DNA of 64,000 nucleotides from Bradyrhizobium jicamae (GCF_018130695.1 NZ_JAFCJX010000024.1:1-64000); one strand, 5' to 3'. Positions 25,486 to 34,119 are shown, numbered from the stretch's first letter. Notes: a model not told the origin generated them from the sequence alone. Translations and numbers: made by a program.

Positions 25486-26130
25486 TTACACTTGCTCGAT
25501 GACGATCGAATTGATCTCATTGGCGACGTCGTCGAAACGGTCGGCGACCTTCTCCAGGTGATCGTAGATCTCGGCGCCGACGATGAAGTCCATGGTGTTG
25601 GCATTGCGGTGCTTGAGGAACAGCTCCTTCAGCCCGATGTCGTGGAGATCGTCCACCCTGCCCTCGAGCTTTGTGAGCTCTTCGGTGATCTGGGTCAGCA
25701 TCGAGACGTTCTCGCCGATCGACTGCAGCAGCGGCAGCGCGCGAACGACCAGGTTTGCGCATTCCGAGATCAGGGCGCCCATCTCGCGCATCGGCGGCTC
25801 GAATGAGCGCACCTCGAACAGCACCACGGCCTTGGCGGTCTGCTGCATCTGGTCGACGGCGTCGTCCATCGAGGTGATCAGGTTCTTGATGTCGCCGCGG
25901 TCGAACGGGGTGATGAAGGTGCGGCGCACCGCAGTCAGCACCTCTCGGGTGATATTGTCGGCGTCATTCTCGAACTGGTTGACGCGCTGGCAGAACACCG
26001 GCGTCTCTTCCCCGCCCTTCAGCATGTCCTGCAGCGCGATCGCGCAACTCACGGATGTCTTGGCGTGGCGGGCGAACAGGTCGAAAAAACGCTCTTCCTT
26101 GGGGAGAAAGGCGCGAAACCAGCGCAGCAT
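25486..26130 (-). CDS. DUF47 (PhoU-like) Pit-accessory protein
   Basis: The 214-residue helical protein belongs to the DUF47/Pit accessory family. It shows a three-helix-bundle pattern and the conserved FENDADNITREV and TPFDRGDIKNLITSMDDAVDQM stretches. Such proteins regulate or assist the adjacent Pit transporter. The start is ATG 26130. It is the first gene of the pair and its upstream region contains the PHO box. Confidence 0.9.
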   Translation of the reverse strand: MLRWFRAFLPKEERFFDLFARHAKTSVSCAIALQDMLKGGEETPVFCQRVNQFENDADNITREVLTAVRRTFITPFDRGDIKNLITSMDDAVDQMQQTAKAVVLFEVRSFEPPMREMGALISECANLVVRALPLLQSIGENVSMLTQITEELTKLEGRVDDLHDIGLKELFLKHRNANTMDFIVGAEIYDHLEKVADRFDDVANEINSIVIEQV

Positions 26131-26169
26131 AGGTAAGTTCCATCGTTCCGGGACCAGCCGTGCGGCGGG

Positions 26170-26187
26170 CTGTCACAGAACTGTCAT
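26170..26187. promoter_or_regulatory. PHO box upstream of the DUF47-pit operon
   Basis: CTGTCAC-AGAA-CTGTCAT is a two-unit PhoB site with one mismatch to the CTGTCAT-n4-CTGTCAT consensus. It is 40 bases upstream of the DUF47 start, written on the plus strand, so it is inverted relative to the gene. In S. meliloti PhoB represses the equivalent orfA-pit operon under phosphate limitation. Confidence 0.75.
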
Positions 26188-26286
26188 AGAACACTTTCCG
26201 GGTAAAGCCGCGGCCCGCGGCCGGCCCGGCCGCGGTCATCCACCGCTTTGTCGATGGCCAAAATTGCCTAAAATGGCGGCCGTTAC

Positions 26287-26372
26287 AGCATGATCCGGAA
26301 AAGTGTGAAGCGGTTTTCCGAAAAGATCATGCTCAAACAACGACCTAAAGCGCGATCGTATTCGCGCTTTAG
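26287..26372. repeat. CATGATCCGG palindromic element, copy 2, with AAAGCGCGA hairpin
   Basis: The first part, AGCATGATCCGGAAAAGTGT...TTTTCCGAAAAGATCATGCT, is followed by CTCAAACAACGACCTAAAG and a perfect 11-bp hairpin: CTAAAGCGCGA at 26345-26355, loop TCGTAT, TCGCGCTTTAG at 26362-26372. The hairpin's right arm contains the stop codon of livM (26369-26371). This copy looks complete; the copies at 24422 and 48413 lack the second hairpin. Confidence 0.85.
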
Positions 26373-27337
26373 AGCGAACGGCGCAGCCAATGGGCGATTT
26401 CACCGACCAGGCCACGGCGAAACAGCAGCACGCAGGCCACGAAGATCACGCCCTGGATCACCGTCACCCACTGGCCGAAGCCGGCCAGATACTGCTGCAT
26501 GGCGATGATCACGAAGGCGCCGACCACCGGCCCGAAGATGGTGCCGAGGCCGCCGACCAGCGTCATCAGCACGATTTCACCGGACATCGACCAGTGCACG
26601 TCGGTGAGCGAGGCGTTCTGCGCCACGAACACTTTCAGCGAGCCGGCAAAGCCCGCCAGCGTGCCGGACAGGATGAACGCCAGCAGCTTGTACTGATCGG
26701 TCTTGTAGCCGAGCGAGATCGCGCGCTGCTCGTTCTCGCGGATCGACTTCAGCACCTCACCGAACGGCGAGTTGATGGTGCGGTAGATCAGGAGGAAGCC
26801 GGCAAGGAAGCCCACCAGCACGACGTAATACAGCACCGTCGGCTTGGAGAGATCGAAGATGCCGAGCAGATGGCCCTGCGGGATGCCCTGGATGCCATCC
26901 TCGCCATGGGTGAACGGCGCCTGCAGGTAGATGAAGTACAGGAGCTGCGACAGCGCCAGCGTGATCATCGAGAAGTAGATGCCCTGTCGCTTGATCGAGA
27001 TGTAGCCGGCGACGAGGCCGAGCAAGGCCGCCGCCGCGGTGCCGACGAGGATGCCGAGCTCCGGCGGCAGCGCCCAGACCTTCAGCGCATGCGCCGAGAC
27101 GTAGCCGGCGGTGCCGAGGAACATCGCGTGGCCGAACGACAGCAGGCCGCCATAGCCGATCAGGAGGTTGAAGGCGCAGGCCAAGAGCGCAAAGCACAGC
27201 GCCTGCATCACGAAGAACGGATAGATGCCCGAGAACGGCACGGCCGCCAGCAGCACCGCCATCACGGCGAACACGATCATCTCGTCGCGCATCGCGCGCG
27301 GGGTTACCGGAAGTGTATCGTCGGTCAATGCTGACAT
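26369..27337 (-). CDS. livM: Branched-chain amino acid ABC transporter permease, LivM type
   Basis: The 322-residue inner-membrane permease shows eight or more hydrophobic stretches and the LivM pattern: YGGLLSFGHAMFLGTAGYV, AGYISIKRQGIYFSMITLAL, SIRENEQRAISLGYKTDQYKLLAF. It follows livH by one base, as in typical liv operons. The stop codon lies inside the palindromic element at 26345-26372. Substrates of such systems include leucine, isoleucine, valine and also urea or amides. Confidence 0.92.
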   Translation of the reverse strand: MSALTDDTLPVTPRAMRDEMIVFAVMAVLLAAVPFSGIYPFFVMQALCFALLACAFNLLIGYGGLLSFGHAMFLGTAGYVSAHALKVWALPPELGILVGTAAAALLGLVAGYISIKRQGIYFSMITLALSQLLYFIYLQAPFTHGEDGIQGIPQGHLLGIFDLSKPTVLYYVVLVGFLAGFLLIYRTINSPFGEVLKSIRENEQRAISLGYKTDQYKLLAFILSGTLAGFAGSLKVFVAQNASLTDVHWSMSGEIVLMTLVGGLGTIFGPVVGAFVIIAMQQYLAGFGQWVTVIQGVIFVACVLLFRRGLVGEIAHWLRRSL

Positions 27338-27338
27338 A

Positions 27339-28202
27339 TCAGGCCGCCCGTCCCGTCAGTCCCGTCGGCTTCACCAGCAACACCAGCACCATCAGAACGA
27401 ACACCACGGTGTTGGAAGCCTCGGGATAAAAATACTTGGTCAGTCCCTCGATCACGCCGAGCGCAAAGCCCGTGATGATCGATCCCATGATCGAGCCCAT
27501 GCCGCCGATCACCACCACCGCGAACACCACGATGATGAGATCGGCGCCCATCAGCGGGCGGACCTGGTTGATCGGCGCCGACAGCACGCCGGCGAGCGCG
27601 GCGAGACCGACGCCGAGCCCGTAGGTCAGCGTGATCATGCGCGGCACGTTGATGCCGAAGGCGCGCACCAGCGTCGGATTTTCGGTCGCGGCGCGCAGGT
27701 AGGCGCCGAGCTGGGTCTTCTCGATCAGGAACCAGGTGGCCAGACACACGACCAGCGAGAACACCACCACCCAGCCGCGGTAGATCGGCAGGAACATGAA
27801 GCCGAGATTCATGCCGCCCTTGAGCTGGTCCGGGATCGCGTAAGGCAGGCCGGAGGAGCCGAAATAGTTCTGGAACACGCCCTGCACGATCAGAGCGATG
27901 CCGAAGGTCAGGAGCAGGCCGTAGAGATGGTCGAGCCCGGCCAGCCATTGCAGCATGGTGCGCTCGAGGATCATGCCGAAGATGCCGACCACGATCGGCG
28001 CGATGATCAGCGCGGGCCAGTAGCCGATGCCGCCCAGATTGAGCAGGAAATACGCGGCGAACGCGCCCATCATGTAGAGCGCGCCATGCGCGAAATTGAT
28101 GATGTTGAGCATGCCGAAAATGACGGCGAGCCCCAGACTGAGCAGCGCGTAGAACGAGCCGTTGATCAGTCCCACCAGTAGCTGTGCGTAGAGAGCCTGC
28201 AT
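27339..28202 (-). CDS. livH: Branched-chain amino acid ABC transporter permease, LivH type
   Basis: The 287-residue membrane protein has the LivH signature at the N terminus (YALLSLGLAVIFGMLNIINFAHG) and the conserved cytoplasmic loop YLRAATENPTLVRAFGINV, which contacts the ATPase. It follows the binding-protein gene with a 64-base gap that holds a strong hairpin, and precedes livM by one base. Confidence 0.93.
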   Translation of the reverse strand: MQALYAQLLVGLINGSFYALLSLGLAVIFGMLNIINFAHGALYMMGAFAAYFLLNLGGIGYWPALIIAPIVVGIFGMILERTMLQWLAGLDHLYGLLLTFGIALIVQGVFQNYFGSSGLPYAIPDQLKGGMNLGFMFLPIYRGWVVVFSLVVCLATWFLIEKTQLGAYLRAATENPTLVRAFGINVPRMITLTYGLGVGLAALAGVLSAPINQVRPLMGADLIIVVFAVVVIGGMGSIMGSIITGFALGVIEGLTKYFYPEASNTVVFVLMVLVLLVKPTGLTGRAA

Positions 28203-28230
28203 CGGGATTAGCTTCCGCTACTTAAATGAA

Positions 28231-28259
28231 GCCCGCCGGCGGCACGTCCGCTGGCGGGC
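28231..28259 (-). terminator. Intercistronic hairpin between the binding-protein gene and livH
   Basis: GCCCGCCGGCGG (28231-28242) pairs with CCGCTGGCGGGC (28248-28259) around CACGT with one mismatch. There is no long T run (TTCATTTAAG follows on the transcript). It lies between the binding-protein stop and livH, so it may partially terminate or protect the upstream message and give more binding protein than permease. Confidence 0.6.
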
Positions 28260-28266
28260 ACGATAG

Positions 28267-29487
28267 TCACTTCTTGAGCAACGCGCACTTGCTTTCGGAC
28301 AGCGGCGTGAAGGCCTGGTCGCCCGGAACGGTGCCGATCAGCTTGTAGAAGTCCCAGGGCCCCTTGGACTCCGAGGGCTTCTTGACCTCGAACAGATAGG
28401 CCGAGTGGATGGTGCGGCCGTTGGGCTGGATCTCGCCCTTGCCGAACAGATCGTCCTCCGTCGGGATCGATTTCATCTTCTCCACGACCTTGACGCCGTC
28501 ATGCGGATTGCCGCCGAGCGCGTCCAGCGCCTTGAAGTAATGCAGCAGGCCCGCATAGACGCCGGCCTGCACCATGGTCGGCGGCGCGTTGTTCTTCATG
28601 CGGGCGGCGAACTTCTTGGAGAACGCCCGGGTCTTGTCGTTCATGTCCCAGTAGAAGGTCTCGGTGAAGTTGAGGCCCTGCGCGGTCTCCAGACCGATCG
28701 CCTTGACGTCGGTCAGGAACAGCAGCAGCGCGGCGAGCTTCTGGCCGCCCTTGACGATGCCGAACTCGGCCGCCTGCTTGATCGAGTTGGTGGTGTCGCC
28801 GCCGGCATTCGCGAGGCCGATGATCTTGGCCTTCGACGACTGCGCCTGCAGCAGGAAGGAGGAGAAGTCCGAGGTGTTGAGCGGATGCTTGACGCCGCCA
28901 ACCACCTTGCCGCCGTTGGCGGTGACCACCGCCGTGGTGTCGCGCTCGAGCGCGGCGCCGAAGGCGTAGTCCGCGGTCAGGAAGAACCAGGTGTCGCCGC
29001 CGGCCTTCACCAGCGCCTGGCCGGTGGTGTGGGCCAGCATGTAGGTGTCGTAGGTCCAGTGCACGGTGTTCGGCGAGCACTGCGCATTGGTCAGGTCCGA
29101 GGTCGCGGCGCCCGAGTTGATGTAGACCGCGTTCTTTTCCTTGATGACGTTGTTGACGGCCAGCGCTACGCCCGAATTCGGCACGTCGACGATGACGTCG
29201 ACCTTGTCGACGTCGAGCCACTGCCGCGCGATGGTGGTGCCGATGTCCGGCTTGTTCTGGTGATCGCCGGAGATGATCTCGATCTTCCAGCCCTTGGCCT
29301 GCAGGCCGGAATCCTCGACCGCCATCTGCGCCGCCAGCGTCGAGCCGGGGCCACCGAGGTCGGCATAGAGGCCGGACTGGTCGGACAGTGCGCCAATCTT
29401 CACCGACTTGTCCTGCGCGGCCGCAAGGCCGGTGGACGCTACCGTCAGGGCGGTGCCGAGCAGGAGCGCTGAAATCGTCTTCTTCAT
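28267..29487 (-). CDS. LIV-type ABC transporter substrate-binding protein (operon copy)
   Basis: The 406-residue periplasmic protein has a signal peptide ending LAAAQ-DK. It shows the type I binding-protein landmarks (GALSDQSGLYADLGGPGS, SGDHQNKPDIG, SGAAT, NAGGDTTNSIKQAAEFG). It is encoded between livF and livH, so it is the dedicated receptor of this transporter. The orphan protein at 10653-11888 is its close paralogue. A hairpin after its stop codon may raise its level. Confidence 0.93.
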   Translation of the reverse strand: MKKTISALLLGTALTVASTGLAAAQDKSVKIGALSDQSGLYADLGGPGSTLAAQMAVEDSGLQAKGWKIEIISGDHQNKPDIGTTIARQWLDVDKVDVIVDVPNSGVALAVNNVIKEKNAVYINSGAATSDLTNAQCSPNTVHWTYDTYMLAHTTGQALVKAGGDTWFFLTADYAFGAALERDTTAVVTANGGKVVGGVKHPLNTSDFSSFLLQAQSSKAKIIGLANAGGDTTNSIKQAAEFGIVKGGQKLAALLLFLTDVKAIGLETAQGLNFTETFYWDMNDKTRAFSKKFAARMKNNAPPTMVQAGVYAGLLHYFKALDALGGNPHDGVKVVEKMKSIPTEDDLFGKGEIQPNGRTIHSAYLFEVKKPSESKGPWDFYKLIGTVPGDQAFTPLSESKCALLKK

Positions 29488-29526
29488 GTCGTCATCCCTC
29501 TTTTTGATCTTATGATTTTGGCGACT

Positions 29527-30270
29527 TCAGACGCCGAGATAGGTGTGGAGCTTGTCCATGTTGGCGGACAGTTCCGAATTGGCAAAACCGTCGATCACCT
29601 TGCCGTGCTCGACGATGTAGTAGCGGTCCGCGACGGTGGAAGCGAAGCGGAAGTTCTGCTCGACCAGGAGAATGGTGAAGCCCTCCGATTTCAGCCGCGC
29701 GATGGTGTGGCCGATCTGCTGGATGATGACCGGCGCAAGGCCTTCGGTCGGCTCGTCCAGCATCAGGAAGCGCGCGCCGGTGCGCAGGATGCGCGCGATT
29801 GCCAGCATCTGCTGCTCGCCGCCGGAGAGTTTGGTGCCCTGGCTGGAGAGCCGCTCCTTCAGGTTCGGAAACAGCGTGAAGATCTGCTCGAGCGACAGGC
29901 CGCCGCTGCGCACCACCGGCGGCAGCAGCAGGTTCTCGCGCACGTCGAGGCTCGAGAAGATGCCGCGCTCCTCCGGGCAGAACGCAATGCCCTTGCGCGC
30001 GATCCGGTCGGACGAGGCGCGGATGATTTCTTCGTTATCGAACCGGATCGAGCCGGTGCGCTTGCCGATGATTCCCATCACCGACTTCAGCGTGGTGGTC
30101 TTGCCGGCGCCATTGCGGCCGAGCAGGGTCACCACCTCACCGGCCTTAACATTGAAATTGATGCCGTGCAGGATGTGCGACTCGCCGTACCAGGCCTGCA
30201 AATCCTTGACCGACAGCACCTCGGCGCCGCCGGCCGTCGCGGGCTTGTCCGCCAGTTTCGCCTCAGGCAT
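29527..30270 (-). CDS. livF: Branched-chain amino acid ABC transporter ATP-binding protein, LivF type
   Basis: The 247-residue ABC ATPase has an N-terminal extension of about 18 residues before the ABC core. Its motifs are Walker A GRNGAGKTT at 51-59, a Q-loop region, signature LSGGEQQMLAIAR and Walker B FLMLDEPTEGLAP. LivF-specific features (GRNGAGKTTTLKSVMG, GIAFCPEERGIFSSL) are present. Its first eight bases overlap the end of livG. The binding-protein gene follows 39 bases downstream. Confidence 0.94.
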   Translation of the reverse strand: MPEAKLADKPATAGGAEVLSVKDLQAWYGESHILHGINFNVKAGEVVTLLGRNGAGKTTTLKSVMGIIGKRTGSIRFDNEEIIRASSDRIARKGIAFCPEERGIFSSLDVRENLLLPPVVRSGGLSLEQIFTLFPNLKERLSSQGTKLSGGEQQMLAIARILRTGARFLMLDEPTEGLAPVIIQQIGHTIARLKSEGFTILLVEQNFRFASTVADRYYIVEHGKVIDGFANSELSANMDKLHTYLGV

Positions 30271-31018
30271 GCCCTGCTCCCAGATAAGCTTCCTTCACGC
30301 GCTCGTCCCTGGAGAGGTCGGCGTAATTGCCTTCCGCCAGCACCTGCCCGCGCGTCAGCACGGTGATGGTGTCGGAGAGGTTGGCGACGACCGAGAGGTT
30401 ATGCTCGACCATCAGGATGGTGTATTTCGCGGAGATGCGCTTGATCAGGGCAGCGATCTTGTCGATGTCCTCGTGGCCCATGCCGGCCATCGGCTCGTCC
30501 AGCAGCATCATCTCGGGGTCGAGCGCGAGCGTCGTCGCAATCTCGAGTGCGCGCTTGCGGCCATAGGCCATCTCGACCGCCGGCGTGTTGGCGAATTCGC
30601 TCAAGCCCACGTCATTGAGCAACTCCAGCGCGCGGCCATTGTAGCGGTCGAGCACGCTCTTGGAGCGCCAGAAATCAAAGGATGAGCCGTGCTGGCGCTG
30701 CAGCGCCACGCGGACGTTTTCCAGCGCGGTCAAATGGGGAAACACCGCCGAAATCTGGAACGAGCGGACGAGGCCGAGGCGCGCGACATCGGCCGGCGCG
30801 GTCGCCGTGATGTCCTGCCCCTTGTAGAGAATCTGCCCCGCCGACGGCTTCAGGAATTTGGTCAGCAGGTTGAAACAGGTCGTCTTGCCGGCCCCGTTGG
30901 GCCCGATCAACGCATGGATGGTGCCGCGACGCACTTTCAGGGCAACGTCACGAACGGCGAAGAACCCCGCGAATTCCTTGGTCAATCCGTGGGTTTCGAG
31001 AATGAACTCATCGGCCAA
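30263..31018 (-). CDS. livG: Branched-chain amino acid ABC transporter ATP-binding protein, LivG type
   Basis: The 251-residue ATPase is the first gene of the operon. It has Walker A GPNGAGKTT, the LivG-type signature AYGRKRALEIATTLAL in place of LSGGQ, and Walker B MMLLDEPMAGMG. A start at TTG 31018 is chosen because GGGGGAAA lies just upstream and the conserved sequence starts there (ADEFILETHGL). The longer open frame up to 31153 encodes Arg/Gly-rich residues without family support. Under this choice livG has an unusual TTG start, so its translation rate may be low. Confidence 0.88.
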   Translation of the reverse strand: MADEFILETHGLTKEFAGFFAVRDVALKVRRGTIHALIGPNGAGKTTCFNLLTKFLKPSAGQILYKGQDITATAPADVARLGLVRSFQISAVFPHLTALENVRVALQRQHGSSFDFWRSKSVLDRYNGRALELLNDVGLSEFANTPAVEMAYGRKRALEIATTLALDPEMMLLDEPMAGMGHEDIDKIAALIKRISAKYTILMVEHNLSVVANLSDTITVLTRGQVLAEGNYADLSRDERVKEAYLGAGHA

Positions 31019-31362
31019 ACAAATTTCCCCCGTCAGCCATCGGCGCGAGGGGCCTCCCCGCGCGTGACCAATTCTTTCCTGTCCGGCAGTTCGTCCGCGA
31101 CGTCTTGGAAACCGTCCCGGGCTGCCGCCTCCGGGGCCGGAATATGCCGTCATAAGCTCGCGTTATGCAAGGTGGAAAGCTGTGCACTGCGGCAAAACCA
31201 ACACCCTGTTCCTGTCCGTCCTTAGTCGTAGAGGCGGATCGAACGATCGATCCACCGGAAAGCCGCCATTAACGGTGTTTTGCTGCGAATTCGCGTTTTC
31301 ATAGAATATTTCCCCCTCCTCGCCATGCTCCGGCGATTTAGTTGAAATCGCGGACATCAGTC
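31019..31362. promoter_or_regulatory. Divergent promoter region of the liv operon and the PAS_5-like pair
   Basis: This 344-base gap separates livG (minus) from the PAS_5-like gene (plus). It is AT-richer between 31260 and 31320 and should hold both promoters. I saw no convincing hairpin, operator or small gene in it. Confidence 0.4.
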
Positions 31363-31965
31363 GTGCATTTCGAGAGCGCCAATCCTTCCGTCGTCAAGTC
31401 GATCAGGCAGCGTGATTTCCTGAACAACTGGCTGCGACTCTATGGGCGCGAGCAGGTGATCCCGCGGATGGACGAATTCCGTCCCGAACGGATCGAGGAA
31501 GATCTGCCGGACCTCGTCTTCCTCACCGTCGACAATGCGCATGCACCGCCGCAGCTGACGATCGAGAGCGACGGTACGCGGCTGTCCAATGCCTATGGGC
31601 ATACCGGCAAGGGCCGCCTGCTCGACGATTATCTCGGGCCGAGGCTCGCGCCGATGGTGGTGCCGATCTACCAGGAGTGCATCGCCCGCCGCCTGCCCGC
31701 CTACACCATCGCTGAAATCGACGACATCTATGGCCGCGTCGTCGCCTATGAGCGGCTGCTGCTGCCGTTCTCGGACGGTGGCGCCGTGACGCACATGATC
31801 GCCTCGCTGAAGACGATCAGCGAGGACGGCAACTTCGAGATCAGGAATTTGATGCGCGGCGGCGACAAGCTGCCGGTGCCGAAGCTGCGCGCCATCATCG
31901 ACCGCGACCTGTTCCATCGCGCGCCCGGACGCATCCCGTTCGGCGACCTGCTCGAGTTCGGTTAG
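31363..31965 (+). CDS. PAS_5 (DUF1457)-like protein, first of a tandem pair
   Basis: The 200-residue soluble protein resembles PAS_5 family proteins of rhizobia. A helical start (SVVKSIRQRDFLNNWLRLYG), ERLLLPFSDGGAVTHMIASL and a C-terminal ALRAIIDRDLF-like region match its neighbour at 31971-32588. GTG 31363 is chosen because it aligns with the ATG of the paralogue (HFESANPSVVKSI against LFESADPSIIRSI). The upstream TTG at 31342 is possible. These proteins are thought to sense or bind something through a PAS fold; no partner is adjacent. Confidence 0.6.
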   Translation: MHFESANPSVVKSIRQRDFLNNWLRLYGREQVIPRMDEFRPERIEEDLPDLVFLTVDNAHAPPQLTIESDGTRLSNAYGHTGKGRLLDDYLGPRLAPMVVPIYQECIARRLPAYTIAEIDDIYGRVVAYERLLLPFSDGGAVTHMIASLKTISEDGNFEIRNLMRGGDKLPVPKLRAIIDRDLFHRAPGRIPFGDLLEFG

Positions 31966-31970
31966 GCGCA

Positions 31971-32588
31971 ATGCTGTTCGAAAGCGCCGACCCGTCGATC
32001 ATCAGGTCGATCATGCAGCGGGTGCTGTACAAGGCCTGGCATCGTGCGCTGCGCGCGCCATGCCCGATGCCCTTGATTGCGGATTTCCGTGCCGAGGCGA
32101 CCGCCGACGAGCAGGCCGACATGATGCGCTACGATGTCGAACGCAGTGGCGATGCGGTTCGCTTCCTGATCACCCGCGAGGGCGCCCGCTTGGCCGCCGC
32201 CTATGGCAGCGAACATCTCGCACCCGACGAGCGCACCAACCGCTACCTCGACGATGCGCTCGGCCGGGAGCGCTATGAGCGCGTGATCGCGTCCTACCGC
32301 GCCTGCGTGGCGCTCAAGCGGCCGACCTATACGGTCGCGACCGTCCAGGACGCCGACGGCAAGGACGTGTCCTATGAGCGGCTGCTGCTGCCGTTCGGCA
32401 GCGGCGACGCCGTCGAGCAGATCGTCGGCTCGTTCAAGGCAATCAGCATCGACGGCGGATTCAAGCTCAGCAATCTGATGGGCGTGATGGCGACGACGGT
32501 TCCGGTCACCACCACCCGCGCCGTGATCGATCGCGAGTTCGTGCCGGCGCCGCGTCCATCGTGCGATGACGCGGTCGAGCTGAGCTAG
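31971..32588 (+). CDS. PAS_5 (DUF1457)-like protein, second of a tandem pair
   Basis: The 205-residue protein is the paralogue of the preceding gene and starts five bases after its stop. The N terminus LFESADPSIIRSI and the YERLLLPFGSGDAVEQIVGS region are the clearest matches. The central part has diverged, with different loops, so the two are unlikely to be redundant. It ends in a four-base convergent overlap with the ArsC/YffB-like gene. Confidence 0.6.
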   Translation: MLFESADPSIIRSIMQRVLYKAWHRALRAPCPMPLIADFRAEATADEQADMMRYDVERSGDAVRFLITREGARLAAAYGSEHLAPDERTNRYLDDALGRERYERVIASYRACVALKRPTYTVATVQDADGKDVSYERLLLPFGSGDAVEQIVGSFKAISIDGGFKLSNLMGVMATTVPVTTTRAVIDREFVPAPRPSCDDAVELS

Positions 32589-32953
32589 CCCTTCTTGCGC
32601 GCCTTGGCCGGCACTTCCTTGGCGTAGATATCCGGCTTGAAGCCGACCACGCGCTTGCCGCCGAGATCGAGCACCGGACGCTTGATCATCGAGGGCTGGT
32701 CGACCATCAGCGCCAGCGCCTTGCGCTCGCTGAGGCCGTCCTTGTCGGCGTCGGGCAGCTTCTTGAAGGTGGTGCCGGCGCGGTTGAGCAGGGTTTCCCA
32801 GCCGACCTCGTCGCTCCATTGCTTCAGCTTGTCCTTGCCGATCCCCGCGATCTTGTAGTCGTGGAAATCGTAGGCGACGCCGTGGTCGTCGAGCCAGGCG
32901 CGCGCCTTCTTCATGGTGTCGCAGTTCTTGATGCCGTAGATGGTGATGGTCAC
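32585..32953 (-). CDS. ArsC/Spx superfamily protein, YffB type
   Basis: The 122-residue thioredoxin-fold protein contains the family active-site region YGIKNCDTMKKARAWLDDHG (Cys11 in NCDTMKKA) and the conserved KRPVLDLGGKRVVGFKPD near the C terminus. YffB-like proteins are related to arsenate reductase ArsC but lack proven arsenate activity; a glutathione-dependent thiol reductase role has been suggested. No ars genes are nearby, so an arsenate role is not supported. Its 3' end overlaps that of the preceding plus-strand gene by four bases. Confidence 0.88.
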   Translation of the reverse strand: MTITIYGIKNCDTMKKARAWLDDHGVAYDFHDYKIAGIGKDKLKQWSDEVGWETLLNRAGTTFKKLPDADKDGLSERKALALMVDQPSMIKRPVLDLGGKRVVGFKPDIYAKEVPAKARKKG

Positions 32954-33054
32954 GCTAGTCCCCGGGAAATGGTGCTCGCCGCGGAAACTAGCCCCGCTGC
33001 AAGCCCGGCGCCAGATCGCCCATCACGCATCTCCACATCGATCTCGGCACGCGA

Positions 33055-34095
33055 TTACCCTTCGGCGATATCGATGATCGCCTGCGCAAAGGCCTGCGGC
33101 GCCTCCTGCGGCAGGTTGTGGCCGATACCGCCGGTCAGCGTGCGATGCTCGTAACGGCCCGAGAACTTCTTCGCATAGGCACTCGGCTCCGGATGCGGCG
33201 CGCCGTTGGCGTCGCCCTCCATCGTGATGGTCGGCACTGCGATCACAGGCGCCTGCGCCAGCGTTGTCTCGAAGGCATCATACCTGGCTTCGCCTTCGGC
33301 CAGACCGAGCCGCCAGCGATAATTGTGGATCACGATCGCGACATGATCGGGATTGTCGAAGGCCGCCGCGCTGCGGTCGAAGGTTGCGTCGTCGAAATTC
33401 CACTTCGGCGAGGCGATCTGCCAGATCAGCTTTGAGAAGTCGTGGCGGTACTTCTCGTAGCCCTCGCGGCCGCGCTCGGTGGCGAAATAGAACTGGTACC
33501 ACCATTGCAGCTCGGCCTTCGGCGGCAGCGGCATTTTGCCCGCCTGCTGGCTGCCGATCAGATAGCCGCTGACCGAGACCATCGCCTTGCAGCGCTCCGG
33601 CCAGAGCGCCGCCATGATGTTGGCGGTGCGCGCGCCCCAATCATAGCCGCCGAGAATGACCTTCTCGATCTTCAGCGCGTCCAGCAGCGCGATCATGTCG
33701 GCGGCGACCGCGACCGGCTGGCCGCTGCGCATCGTGTCTGAAGACAGGAAGTGCGTGCTGCCATAGCCGCGGATGTGAGGCACGATGACGCGATAGCCCG
33801 ATGATGCCAGCGCCGGCGCAACATCGGCATAGCTGTGGATGTCGTAGGGCCAGCCGTGCAGCAGCAGCACGGCCGGACCATTCGCGGGCCCCATCTCGAC
33901 ATACCCGACATTGAGCACACCGGCGTCGATCTGCTTCAGCGGACCGAGCGAGGTGTGCGCGCCGGCCTTGACCTCCGGCAGCGCGGGCTTCGATTGCGCA
34001 GAGGCAAATCCGATGATGCCCAGCCTGTCCGCGAGGAGCGCGCCGCCCGCAACGCCGAGGAAGCGGCGGCGCCCGCGATCGATAAATTGAAACAT
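33055..34095 (-). CDS. Exported alpha/beta hydrolase, epoxide-hydrolase-like
   Basis: The 346-residue protein has a twin-arginine-type signal (DRGRRRFLGVAGGALLADRL), then an alpha/beta hydrolase fold with the oxyanion motif LLLHGWPYD. The nucleophile elbow is GGYDWGAR with Asp as nucleophile, as in epoxide hydrolases and haloalkane dehalogenases. The C-terminal histidine lies in GGIGHNLPQEAP. The WW pair in the cap (LQWWYQFYF) fits the epoxide hydrolase group. It is likely periplasmic. The substrate is unknown. It is codirectional with dctA, 24 bases away. Confidence 0.82.
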   Translation of the reverse strand: MFQFIDRGRRRFLGVAGGALLADRLGIIGFASAQSKPALPEVKAGAHTSLGPLKQIDAGVLNVGYVEMGPANGPAVLLLHGWPYDIHSYADVAPALASSGYRVIVPHIRGYGSTHFLSSDTMRSGQPVAVAADMIALLDALKIEKVILGGYDWGARTANIMAALWPERCKAMVSVSGYLIGSQQAGKMPLPPKAELQWWYQFYFATERGREGYEKYRHDFSKLIWQIASPKWNFDDATFDRSAAAFDNPDHVAIVIHNYRWRLGLAEGEARYDAFETTLAQAPVIAVPTITMEGDANGAPHPEPSAYAKKFSGRYEHRTLTGGIGHNLPQEAPQAFAQAIIDIAEG

Positions 34096-34119
34096 GGAGG
34101 TCTCCTGTCGTGCTTGGGA

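Noticed and set aside
31019..31153. N-terminal extension of livG
   Set aside because: Arg/Gly-rich residues without similarity; TTG 31018 has a good ribosome binding site and matches the family start.
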